The notes below the pieces were generated by a model. The model saw only the letters and a list, made by a program, of their open reading frames with translations. It was not told where the DNA came from and ran no database searches. The position numbers and the translations under genes were made by a program. From positions 1 through 6,774 of the forward strand of contig JAENWE010000270.1 of assembly GCA_016650185.1 (NCBI GenBank): DNA of 6,774 bases, in the 5' to 3' direction. Shown in pieces: positions 1-6,690 of this stretch. Every line of letters starts with the position of its first letter. Position 1 is the first letter of the stretch. The DNA comes from Vicinamibacteria bacterium. Its GTDB lineage: Bacteria > Acidobacteriota > Vicinamibacteria > Fen-336 > JAGNNV01.

Positions 1-698
1 ATCGGTCCGTGGCCCGGGATGATCTGGGTCGAATCGTCCACCTGGCCCAGAATCCGGTCAGCGTCGCCGATCATCCCCTCCAAAGAGCCCCCCGTCGATG
101 CGTCGATGAAGGGATAGAGCCTGTTGAAGAAGAGATCGCCCATGTGGATCACGTTGGCCTTGCGGAAGCGCACCACGGAATCGCCGTCGGTATGGGCGGG
201 AGGCAAGTGGACGCATTCGAGATCGTCGCCGTTGATGTGGAAGGAAATGGACTCGGTGTAGGTCACCACGGGAAGGGCCACCGCCGGGGCCGGCGGAACC
301 TTCTGTCCGAAGGCCTCGAGGAACTGTTCGACGCTCATCCGCTTCCGCACATTCTCGTGAGCCACGATGAGGGCGCCCGTGCCCCCCAGGTTTTCGTTGC
401 CTCCGCTGTGGTCCCCGTGCCAATGGGTATTGAGAACGAAGCGTATGGGCTGGTCACTGATCAAAGACACGGCGGCGCGGATCTTTGGAGTCAAGGGGCC
501 ATACTGGTCGTCGATAAGGAATACCCCATCCTTGCCGGATGAGACTCCGATGTTTCCGCCCGCCCCGAACAGAACGTACACCCCCTCCGCCAACCTGGTG
601 GCGGTGACTTCGACCTTGGAGAAGTCCTGCTGAGCGCGGGCGATCGGACCGGGCAGGGCCAGGGCCACGACGGCCAGGCAAATAGGAATCAAACGCAT
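1..698 (-). CDS. Exported metallo-beta-lactamase-fold hydrolase, C-terminus cut by window edge
   Basis: The reading frame starts at ATG 698 and stays open to the left edge, giving 232 residues without a stop. Residues 1-22 form a Sec-type signal peptide (hydrophobic core about 5-16, likely cleavage after ARA), so the product is probably periplasmic. The zinc-site motifs of the metallo-beta-lactamase superfamily are all present: HWHGDH at residues 92-97 (H92, H94, D96, H97), H169 in PPAHTDGDS, D188 in HMGDLFF, and H230 in IPGHGP. The protein is therefore probably an active di-metal hydrolase. Its substrate cannot be read from the sequence; the superfamily includes beta-lactamases, lactonases, thioesterases and many uncharacterised members. 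A good Shine-Dalgarno (AAAGGAG, complement of 706-712) lies 7 bases before the ATG and fixes the start. A TATGAT box (complement of 741-746) could be a -10 element, but I see no matching -35. It follows the cystathionine beta-synthase gene on the same strand after a 133-base gap. I am confident in the fold and not in the function. Confidence 0.9.
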   Translation of the reverse strand, partial: MRLIPICLAVVALALPGPIARAQQDFSKVEVTATRLAEGVYVLFGAGGNIGVSSGKDGVFLIDDQYGPLTPKIRAAVSLISDQPIRFVLNTHWHGDHSGGNENLGGTGALIVAHENVRKRMSVEQFLEAFGQKVPPAPAVALPVVTYTESISFHINGDDLECVHLPPAHTDGDSVVRFRKANVIHMGDLFFNRLYPFIDASTGGSLEGMIGDADRILGQVDDSTQIIPGHGP

Positions 699-795
699 GT
701 GATCTCTCCTTTGACGGGGGCGGGGAACGCGATGGGCCCGATCATAACTGGAGCTTTCTGCGCCATGGGCCGGAACGGTGGCTCGGGACAACGCT

Positions 796-833
796 CAAAT
801 TGAGTCGAGGAGCCTAAGAGCCTCCCCCAACTC
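796..833 (-). terminator. Possible intrinsic terminator after the cystathionine beta-synthase gene
   Basis: On the minus strand the bases overlapping and following the TGA stop can fold. GAGTTGGGGG (complement of 824-833) pairs with CTCCTCGACTC (complement of 802-812), using three G-U pairs, around an 11-base loop. The stem is followed by AATTTG, a short and weak U-rich tail. It lies at the right place to end CBS transcription before the hydrolase gene, but the wobble pairs and short tail make it uncertain. Confidence 0.3.
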
Positions 834-2199
834 AGATCGCAGTCAAGACATCCGAGCCGGTCAGGATGTACGTCTTCCCGGCGAGGAAGTCGCGAACCAG
901 CAGGGCTGGGTTCTCCGGCGTGATCATGGGGGCGAGCAGTGTGACCGGCGTGTCGATGTCGATGAACCGGAAGGCCTTCTGCATGATCTTGCTGACCGGC
1001 TCCTGACGGACGCCCGGATTCCGGACCATCCGCGCGTAGGCGTGGGTCTCGCTCAGAGAGCCGACCACGCGACCCTCCTGGGTGATGGGAATCTGGGAGA
1101 AGTTGTTTTCGGTCATCCGATGGATGGCGTGCTCCACCGTGTCCGTCACTTTCACTCCGACGAGATCCGAGACGCTCTTGTTCTTCACCAGTTCGCGCGC
1201 GGTCGCCCCCGGAACCGTTTCGTAGCCCATGGCCCGCATCCATTCCGGGTTGAACATCTTTCCGAGATAGCGCGTGCCGTGATCGTGGAAGATCACCACC
1301 ACGGTCTCACCAGCCTTGAACCGATCCTTCAACTGCAGCAGACCGGCAATGGCCGATCCCGCGGAGTTGCCGGCGAAGATGCCTTCCTGGCGGACGATCT
1401 CCCGCGTGTAGATGGCGGCGTCGCGATCGGTCACCTTCTCGAAATGATCGATCAGGGAGAAATCCACGTTTTGGGGAAGGAAGTCTTCGCCGATGCCTTC
1501 GGTCACATACGGGTAGATCTCGTGCTTGTCGAAGACGCCTTCTTCCTTGTACTTCTTGAAAATCGAGCCGTAGGTGTCGATGCCCCAGCACTTCACGGAG
1601 GGCTTCTTCTCCTTGAGGTATTTGCCGGCCCCGCAGATCGTGCCGCCGGTCCCCACGCCGACCACCAGGTGGTCGATCTTCCCATCGGTTTGTTCCCAGA
1701 TCTCCGGGCCGGTGGTCTCGTAGTGCGCCTGTGAGTTCGAGAGGTTGTCGTACTGGTTGGCCTTCCAGCCGTTGGGCGTCTCCCGCACCAGACGCGACGA
1801 CACCGAGTAGTAGGACCGCGGGTCCTCGGGATCCACATCGGTGGGGCACACGATCACCTCGGCCCCGAAGGCGCGCAGGGCATCCACCTTCTCCTTCGAC
1901 TGTTTGTCGGTGGTGGTGAAGATGCACTTGTAGCCCTTCACGATGGCCGCGATGGCGAGGCCCATGCCGGTGTTGCCGCTCGTGCCTTCGATGATGGTGC
2001 CGCCCGGCTTCAGGAGCCCGGCCTTCTCAGCGTCCTCGATCATCTTGACCGCCATCCGGTCCTTGATGCTGTTGCCCGGATTGGTACTTTCCACCTTGGC
2101 GTACACGGTGGCCTTGATCTCGCGAGTGAGTCGATTCAGGCGGATGAGCGGCGTCTGGCCGATGGCCTCCAGGATGTTGTCGTAGACGTTAAGGGGCAT
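832..2199 (-). CDS. cbs: Cystathionine beta-synthase (PLP-dependent) with C-terminal CBS-domain pair
   Basis: This is a cytoplasmic fold-type II pyridoxal-phosphate enzyme, expected to condense serine with homocysteine to cystathionine in transsulfuration. The 455-residue frame opens with the family signature YDNILEAIGQTPLIRL. The Schiff-base lysine is K46 in NPGNSIKDR. EGTSGNTG (70-77) is the substrate loop, GTGGT (182-186) the phosphate-binding loop, and S278 lies in GNSAGSA. KVDALRAFGAEV (103-114) and TEGIGEDFLP (232-241) resemble cystathionine beta-synthase more than O-acetylserine sulfhydrylase. Residues about 342-455 form two CBS domains, a Bateman module that often binds adenosyl ligands and regulates the enzyme. 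The N-terminal haem segment of animal enzymes is absent, as is usual in bacteria. A GTG at 2232 would add 11 residues; I prefer ATG 2199 because homology starts near there and because a possible promoter overlaps the GTG. Neither start has a clear Shine-Dalgarno. No cystathionine lyase gene is in the window. A sulfhydrylase activity cannot be excluded. Confidence 0.93.
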   Translation of the reverse strand: MPLNVYDNILEAIGQTPLIRLNRLTREIKATVYAKVESTNPGNSIKDRMAVKMIEDAEKAGLLKPGGTIIEGTSGNTGMGLAIAAIVKGYKCIFTTTDKQSKEKVDALRAFGAEVIVCPTDVDPEDPRSYYSVSSRLVRETPNGWKANQYDNLSNSQAHYETTGPEIWEQTDGKIDHLVVGVGTGGTICGAGKYLKEKKPSVKCWGIDTYGSIFKKYKEEGVFDKHEIYPYVTEGIGEDFLPQNVDFSLIDHFEKVTDRDAAIYTREIVRQEGIFAGNSAGSAIAGLLQLKDRFKAGETVVVIFHDHGTRYLGKMFNPEWMRAMGYETVPGATARELVKNKSVSDLVGVKVTDTVEHAIHRMTENNFSQIPITQEGRVVGSLSETHAYARMVRNPGVRQEPVSKIMQKAFRFIDIDTPVTLLAPMITPENPALLVRDFLAGKTYILTGSDVLTAI

Positions 2200-2216
2200 G
2201 GTGGGATTTACGGAGG

Positions 2217-2245
2217 ACCGTATCGTGGGCACGAGCGGGGGTCAA
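2217..2245 (-). promoter_or_regulatory. Candidate sigma-70-type promoter for the cystathionine beta-synthase gene
   Basis: On the minus strand TTGACC (complement of 2240-2245) is followed after 17 bases by TACGGT (complement of 2217-2222). The -35 matches five of six consensus bases but the -10 only three of six. Transcription would start about 11 bases before ATG 2199, giving a very short leader without a Shine-Dalgarno. It would also leave the alternative GTG at 2232 outside the transcript. Confidence 0.3.
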
Positions 2246-2247
2246 CG

Positions 2248-2275
2248 CGAGACCCGTCGTCGACGATGGGCCTCG
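2248..2275. repeat. 28-bp inverted repeat between the FHA-PEGA and cystathionine beta-synthase genes
   Basis: Two 14-base arms (2248-2261 and 2262-2275) meet without a spacer around the perfect palindrome TCGTCGACGA, with 12 of 14 positions matching. It starts nine bases after the FHA-PEGA stop codon and ends just upstream of the possible -35 of the next gene. It could therefore be a terminator-like hairpin or an operator for a dimeric regulator. No U-run follows it on either strand, so a classical intrinsic terminator is not supported. Confidence 0.5.
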
Positions 2276-2283
2276 GCCGCCGC

Positions 2284-3300
2284 TTATCTCAGGAGGTCTT
2301 CTTGAAGCGGCCCCCCCCGAATTGCTTTCGGAGTAGGCGAGGGCGTTCCCGGGGGAGTCGAGAAGGGGAGGGTAGGGAGAACCGAGGGCAGGGGGGAGGA
2401 GGCCGGGGGTGAGACGACTGACGGGGACGGCGTCGGGACGGGAAGCGAGAACGGAACCACGGCCTGCTCGCCGGCTCTCACGCGCACCATCCGATCGTAA
2501 CGGGCCGGGCCGATCCGGAAACTCACGATGTGCTCGCCCGGGGTGACCTGGACTCGTCGCATTCCTCCTTCCCGAACCTGGCCGTTTCGAACACCGTCCA
2601 CGAACACGTCGGCGCTGGTATCGGTCGAGATCAGGAGGATCCCCCGAGGCCGCTCCGGAGGCCGGGGCACGGGAGTGGGCGCCGGCGTGGCTGGAAAAGG
2701 CGTGGGTGGGGGCGCGCTTGGGAGGGCCACCGGCAGCGGGGTCGGAGCCGGCCTCGACGCTGGCCGGTTGCGATTCGAAAGAACGAAGAAGGCGAGGGCG
2801 CCGAAGCCGAGCAGCACGACCACGCCCGCCACCAGGATCCATGGTTTCGGCGAGGGGGGCGGTTCTGGTTCGGGCGCCTCAAACTCCGATTCGGGCGGCG
2901 CCGAGTAGTCGAGGTCGAGAGAGCCGCCGATGGAGCTCGGAGCCATCAGGGTCGCGTCGGTGGCCGCAATGGGACTCCGGCCCAGAATCACCGTGGCTCC
3001 GTCGTCCCCGCGGTCAATGTCCACCCGGAAGCTGAGTGTCCCGAATTGCACGATCTGTCCGGGAAGGAGGCTGCTGCGGTCCGTGCGCACGCCGTCGACC
3101 ATGACGCCATTCCCGCTGTTGCGGTCGATGATGGTCCAATCGTCAAAGTTCCTCTGAATCTCCGCGTGCAGGCGCGACACCGACGCATGCTGCAGATGCA
3201 CGTCGGAAGTGGCCTCGCGCCCCACCAGCGCACGGTCCTGATCGATCTTGATTGTTTCGCCACCCCCCTCAGGGATGAGACGCAGGACATTCATCGGCAT
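2284..3300 (-). CDS. Membrane-anchored FHA and PEGA domain protein
   Basis: The 338-residue protein has four visible parts. Residues about 5-95 are a forkhead-associated domain, the phosphothreonine-peptide binder; the expected binding residues are present (G27-R28, S42-R43-L-H45, and N64 in SGNGVMVDG). Residues 98-152 are an acidic, Pro-rich linker. Residues 153-175 form one transmembrane helix. A Pro-rich stretch (180-218) then leads to a PEGA-like beta domain (about 219-286, with the ADVFVDG...TPGEH pattern) and a Pro/Ser/Thr-rich tail. With no signal peptide, the FHA part should be cytoplasmic and the PEGA part outside, possibly near the cell wall. It probably recruits a phosphorylated partner at the membrane, in which case a Ser/Thr kinase should exist elsewhere; none is in the window. 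The start is either ATG 3300, with a distant GAGAGG, or ATG 3294 two codons later, which may be leaderless. The gene lies 75 bases after the secreted-protein gene. Domain calls are firm, the partner unknown. Confidence 0.9.
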   Translation of the reverse strand: MPMNVLRLIPEGGGETIKIDQDRALVGREATSDVHLQHASVSRLHAEIQRNFDDWTIIDRNSGNGVMVDGVRTDRSSLLPGQIVQFGTLSFRVDIDRGDDGATVILGRSPIAATDATLMAPSSIGGSLDLDYSAPPESEFEAPEPEPPPSPKPWILVAGVVVLLGFGALAFFVLSNRNRPASRPAPTPLPVALPSAPPPTPFPATPAPTPVPRPPERPRGILLISTDTSADVFVDGVRNGQVREGGMRRVQVTPGEHIVSFRIGPARYDRMVRVRAGEQAVVPFSLPVPTPSPSVVSPPASSPLPSVLPTLPFSTPPGTPSPTPKAIRGGPLQEDLLR

Positions 3301-3301
3301 G

Positions 3302-3330
3302 ACTGTAGGCTGCCTCTCGGCCTATGTCAA
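3302..3330 (-). promoter_or_regulatory. Candidate sigma-70-type promoter directly before the FHA-PEGA gene
   Basis: On the minus strand a perfect TTGACA (complement of 3325-3330) is followed after exactly 17 bases by TACAGT (complement of 3302-3307), four of six matches to TATAAT. The expected first transcribed base is 3295 or 3294, that is, at the second ATG of the gene. If used, the mRNA would be leaderless or nearly so and translation would begin at residue 3 of the long version. Confidence 0.45.
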
Positions 3331-3375
3331 AACTGGGCCCACCGCCTCTGCTCAGGGGCGAACGTTCCTCCGGGT

Positions 3376-3951
3376 TCAGAACACGCCCGGCGAGGGCGAC
3401 GTTGTCGGCGATGGGGAAGGGGTCGGCGGTTGAGCGAGGAGGAGGGCCCGCAACATTTCCTCGCCTTTTTGCACCGTGCGGTTCCGAAAGTGCTTTCGGA
3501 TTTCCTTGACCGCCATGAGGGTCGCGCCCAGGAAGTCCGCGCCTGGGGTGACGTGGGGGCGATAGGGCGTCATGTCCCGAAGGGTGGGCGCCCCCCCCGG
3601 GGTGGCGCCGCGCAACATGTTGCCGTTCTCATCGCCCGGGTCGAAGAAACGGGCGATGGCGGCATTCATTTCGAGTGAGCGAACCTCGGCCTTGTCCTCG
3701 AAGCGAGGCCAGGGCACGCCCGATCGACTCTGGCGATTCTCAAAGGCGTACGGCATCAGCTTGTACCAGGGCGTGGGGGATGGGGAAGGCGACGGTGATG
3801 CCGACGGCGCCGCCACTGCAGCCGAAGCTCCGGGGTCGGTGGGGGCGGGGGTCTTTTGGGCCGGGGGGGGGTCCTGCGGGGCCGGTTCGGCACTTGCCAC
3901 CGATGCGCCGGCAGCCAGGAAGACCAAGAGCGTCTCAGCGACGAACCGCAT
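3376..3951 (-). CDS. Secreted Pro/Ser-rich protein of unknown function
   Basis: I do not recognise this 191-residue protein. Residues 1-21 are a plausible Sec signal peptide (hydrophobic core about 7-19, cleavage after ASA). Residues 22-61 are low complexity, rich in Pro, Ala and Ser, ending in a run of Ser-Pro pairs. The folded part is about 62-173: WYKLMPYAFE, a basic and acidic stretch, MNAAIARFFDP, a Gly/Pro-rich loop with PGADFLGATL, and a basic C-terminal helix (149-173). The tail (174-191) returns to Pro/Ser/Thr. The protein is probably periplasmic or wall-associated. I chose ATG 3951 because it places the signal peptide at the N-terminus; the frame stays open to 4068, but the extra 39 residues look non-coding. 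An AAGGAG lies only one base before the ATG, which is closer than normal. The FHA-PEGA gene follows after 75 bases and has similar Pro-rich segments, so the two may act together; this is inference. Confidence 0.7.
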   Translation of the reverse strand: MRFVAETLLVFLAAGASVASAEPAPQDPPPAQKTPAPTDPGASAAVAAPSASPSPSPSPTPWYKLMPYAFENRQSRSGVPWPRFEDKAEVRSLEMNAAIARFFDPGDENGNMLRGATPGGAPTLRDMTPYRPHVTPGADFLGATLMAVKEIRKHFRNRTVQKGEEMLRALLLAQPPTPSPSPTTSPSPGVF

Positions 3952-4061
3952 GCTCCTTGAGACGCTGTGAATCGCCGGACGGCCGTGACCGTCTGCATAG
4001 AAGCCCACTCCGCCATCGCGAGTCGGTTCAAGGACTAGTCCGTGACTTTTGGGAGAAACCA

Positions 4062-4167
4062 CCGTCATCGCGAAGGACCCGGAGTTCTTCCATGGACTGA
4101 AGCGATCTCGGCGGAAGGCGAGATCGCTTCACTCCCTGAAGATACGACGGGCCGTTCGCAATGACGG
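4062..4167. repeat. 106-bp symmetric palindromic element (REP- or MITE-like)
   Basis: Two 49-base arms (4062-4110 and 4119-4167) are inverted copies around an 8-base loop (4111-4118), with about 38 of 49 positions matching by hand alignment. The outer 13 bases match at 12 positions (CCGTCATCGCGAA against the complement of 4155-4167). The inner 17 match at 16 (4094-4110 against 4119-4135), and the middle 19 at 10. The outer motif resembles palindromes beginning CGTCATTGCGA that are scattered in many bacterial genomes. The element encodes no protein, so if mobile it would depend on a transposase elsewhere. It lies in the gap between the minus-strand genes and the truncated permease. The remaining gap sequence (3952-4061 and 4168-4218) shows nothing I can assign. 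Confidence 0.75.
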
Positions 4168-4218
4168 AAGGGGCCTGAAATGGGGCGTATTCGAACGGGT
4201 TTCTTAGCAGGGAGATGA

Positions 4219-6172
4219 GGACGCCCCAGCCCGCGCGCTCGTGACCTCGTCAGCGGCCTCTCCGGCAAAGCCGAGGTCTTTGTGCCGGCCACCATGTCGC
4301 CGCAGCTCACCTATACCGAGTATCTGAGCACCAACCAGAACTTCATCAGTGCCTTCGGACGGCTGCGGCCGGGGATCGATCTCTCCCAGGCGCGAAGCGA
4401 GCTGGCGCTGCTCGGCGCCGCCATCAATCGCGCCATTCCCAGCGACCCCGATCAGCCCGACGAACGAACGAGTGCCTCGGCCACGACGCTGAATGAGGCC
4501 CGCATTGACAAGACCGTGCGGCGTTCGCTCTTCATCCTTCTGGGCGCCGTGGCCCTTCTACATTTGCTGGCTTGCGCCAACGTGGTCAACCTGCTGCTCG
4601 GACGCGCGGCGGAGAGACGTCGCGAGTCCGCGGTGCGGATCGCTCTGGGGAGCAGCGGCAGGCGGCTTTTCCGGCATCTGGTGAGCGAGGGGCTGACTCT
4701 TTCGCTCTTGGGCGGCGCCTTTGGCATCGCGCTCGCCGCCTGGGCCACCGCGGTGATAGCACCGCCCACCAATGTCTGGGCTCCTCGCAATTTCTACGGA
4801 AGCCTCGCTCCTTTCGATGCGCCTGCGTTCCGTTGGGCGGAGATGGCCTTCGGCATCGCCCTCGTCGGTCTCACCGCCCTGCTAATTTCGATTCCTCCCG
4901 CACTCGCCGCGTTTCGCATCGACGTCTCCGCCGGGATCAAGGCCGGTTCGCGCGGCATCGCCCCTGGCGGTCTCTCCCTGCGCCGGCCCTCGTCCCGCGG
5001 GGTGATCGTCGGCTTAGAAGCGGCACTTGCCATGCTTTTGGTGGTTTCCGCGGGACTTCTGATCGAAAGCTTCTCTCGCATGCAGAAGGCCGGGCTCGGC
5101 GTCGAGCCCGAGAACGTCCTCACCTTCTGGGTCATCCCGTCGGAGGCGCGGGTTCCCCCGGCTGCAGCACCCGAGTTCGTGTCCCGGATCCTCGAGGCCA
5201 TCACCAGCGTGCCGGGGGTCGTCTCGGCCAGCGTCGACGGCGGCGGCCCCTTGAGCGGCACCGCCAACAGCACCCTCTACGTCATCGGTCGGCCGGACCC
5301 AGCGCCCGGCCAGGCCCCCGCAGTTCTCCGCCACTACATCGCTCCAGATCACTTCCGCACCCTCGCCATCCCCTGCTGCGAGGGCGGGGCTTCACCGACT
5401 CCGATACCGCAGGCGGCCCGCGGGTCATCGTGATCAGCGAAACCGCGGCGCGGCGCTTCTGGCCTAACGAGGACCCTCTAGGCCAGCGCTGCTGGTTCGG
5501 CGGCGGCAGCGATTTCGACTCTCCCGAGCGCAGCGCCATCGTCGTGGGGATCGTGGGCGATGTGGTCTACGCCCCCCTCGACCAGCATCCGAACTTCTCG
5601 AGCTTCTACACACCCTATTCACAGTTCACCTACGCCTCCCGCATGGTCTTCGTGCGCTCGGCCGGCGATCCCTGGTCCGTGACGAGCGGCGTGCGCAAGG
5701 CGGTCGCGAGTGTCGACCCTGATCTCGCGTTGCGCGATGTCCAGCCTCTCACCGAAGTGGTAAGCGGATCCTGGGCCCGCCACCGCTTCGATGCCACGCT
5801 CTTCGGAGCGTTCGGCCTTGCCGCTCTGCTCCTCTCCGCCAGCGGCATCTTCGCCCGTTGTCGTACGCGGTGGCGAGCCGCACCCGCGAATTTGGCGTGC
5901 GCATCGCTCTGGGCGCCAATGCCGCCCAAGTGCTGCGGCACGTGGTGAGCGAAGGGATGGCGTTTCCGGTGGCGGGACTGGTGACTGGCTGGGCCGCGGC
6001 CCTTGGCGTCACGCGTCTGCTGCAGGCGTCCCTCTACGAGATCTCGCCGCAGGAGCCCCGCGTCTTCGTGGGCACCGCAGGCCTCCTCATCATCGCGGCC
6101 ATCGCCGCGTGCCTCGTCCCTGCGTGGCGGGCCACCCGCACGGATCCCATGGAAGCGCTGCGAGCCGAGTAA
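4219..6172 (+). pseudogene. Truncated, twice-frameshifted ADOP-type ABC transporter permease
   Basis: This is the C-terminal part of a MacB/FtsX-like inner-membrane permease of the acidobacterial duplicated orphan permease type. An intact member is about 800 residues, with two core-plus-FtsX modules and no ATPase fused. Homology starts abruptly near 4249 (GLSGKAEVFVP). The N-terminal helix and most of the first periplasmic core are missing, and the upstream frame is closed by TGA at 4216-4218. Numbering from GTG 4282, transmembrane segments lie at about 83-106, 137-159, 187-211 and 239-262, followed by the second core. The second FtsX module (from about 5787) ends in the typical PAWRATRTDPMEALRAE. 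Frame 1 is lost at 5370-5373, where four Cs stand in place of an expected five; frame 3 then carries the homology to about 5855. A second shift near 5853-5858 moves it to frame 2 (SYAVASRTREFGVRIALGA). Both shifts equal one missing base. It is probably non-functional, although sequencing errors could explain the shifts. They could not explain the missing N-terminus. Confidence 0.85.
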
Positions 6173-6202
6173 TCATTTATGACGCCCAAGGTATTCGGAA
6201 GA

Positions 6203-6218
6203 GCCGAGCTGACTCGGC
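6203..6218. repeat. Small perfect hairpin after the permease remnant
   Basis: GCCGAG (6203-6208) and CTCGGC (6213-6218) form a perfect 6-base stem with a CTGA loop, 30 bases after the permease stop codon. The position would suit a terminator, but GAAAAC rather than a U-run follows on the plus strand. The rest of 6173-6300 shows no gene I can support; the short ATG frame 6179-6310 (43 codons) has no recognisable features. Confidence 0.3.
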
Positions 6219-6300
6219 GAAAACGGAGCGTGCAAGGGCCGCAAGAGTTCCTTCCCGCACCTGTCCGCTCTTACGCGGAGCTGCGGCATCACACCGGGGA

Positions 6301-6660
6301 GTGGCAGTAGCGCGCGCCGAATTCGATCGCCTGCTGGGCTACTACATGAGCGATCTCACGCGCATGATGCCAGTGAACGGCAGGTTCTCTCCATCGCAGC
6401 GGGAGCTCTCCGGCTTCTATCTCGTGTGCTACAAGTCGGCGCTGAAAGCGATCCGCCCCGATGCCACCGCCCAGGCGATCCTCATCATCACCGCGACCGG
6501 CATAGGGGTCGTTTCTGACTTCGTTCCGATGGAGATCGAGGCGATCGAAAAGCTGATGACGGAAGAGGGAATGCTACAGAGGCACCTCAAGGACGATGTC
6601 GAAACCCGGATTGCACTGATCGACGCGAACAGGGGTTTCCCTAGCCCGGACTATTCATGA
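6301..6660 (+). pseudogene. Remnant of an M24 (Xaa-Pro aminopeptidase-like) metallopeptidase with internal deletion
   Basis: The 119 codons from GTG 6301 to TGA 6658-6660 join two separated parts of an M24 peptidase. Residues about 13-60 match the region around the second metal-binding aspartate (GYYMSDLTR, D18), then PVNGRFSPSQREL and the helix ending IRPDATAQAI. Residues about 61-93 match the extreme C-terminus (IITATG..VVSDFVPMEIEAIEKLMTEEGMLQ). What normally lies between them, about 100 residues with the histidine and two glutamate ligands, is gone. The N-terminal domain is also missing. D9 could be the first aspartate ligand, but it is 9 residues before D18, whereas family members such as E. 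coli PepP have 11. The fragment cannot be an active peptidase. The start is arbitrary because the frame is open far upstream inside the permease remnant; the next candidate is ATG 6346. Residues 94-119 are poorly conserved tail. A new short protein could in theory be made, but no Shine-Dalgarno is convincing. Confidence 0.8.
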
Positions 6661-6690
6661 GGAATCGTCGCGAGACGTTCGAGACCGCGT

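Noticed and set aside
778..1734. Long plus-strand open frame of 318 codons opposite the cystathionine beta-synthase gene
   Set aside because: It is the antisense of a clearly recognised enzyme with all family motifs on the minus strand; its own translation shows no recognisable fold and arises from high G+C content.
2300..3420. C- and G-rich simple-looking stretches in the FHA-PEGA gene and the end of the secreted-protein gene
   Set aside because: They encode the Pro/Ser/Thr-rich segments of the two minus-strand proteins and are not regular tandem repeats or a CRISPR array.
2530..3678. Plus-strand open frame of 382 codons across the FHA-PEGA gene
   Set aside because: The translation is Arg/Gly-rich and low in structure, spans two minus-strand genes and their gap, and has no domain; it is a shadow frame.
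3977..3997. Short imperfect hairpin (GACGG...CCGTC) upstream of the secreted-protein gene
   Set aside because: The stem is only about 5 to 7 bases with a mismatch and has no U-run or known riboswitch feature, so chance is a sufficient explanation in G+C-rich DNA.
3952..4068. 39-residue N-terminal extension of the secreted protein
   Set aside because: Using ATG 4068 would bury the signal peptide inside the protein and start the gene in the palindromic element; the extra residues show no conserved character.
4572..5370. Frame 3 reading before the first permease frameshift as a separate gene
   Set aside because: Before about 5374 this frame is Arg-rich nonsense while frame 1 carries the permease homology. 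Only the part after the shift is meaningful, and it belongs to the permease remnant.
5791..6300. N-terminal extension of the peptidase frame into the permease remnant
   Set aside because: Up to 6172 this stretch is an out-of-frame reading of the permease and then of spacer; it has no peptidase-like sequence, so the remnant is called from 6301.
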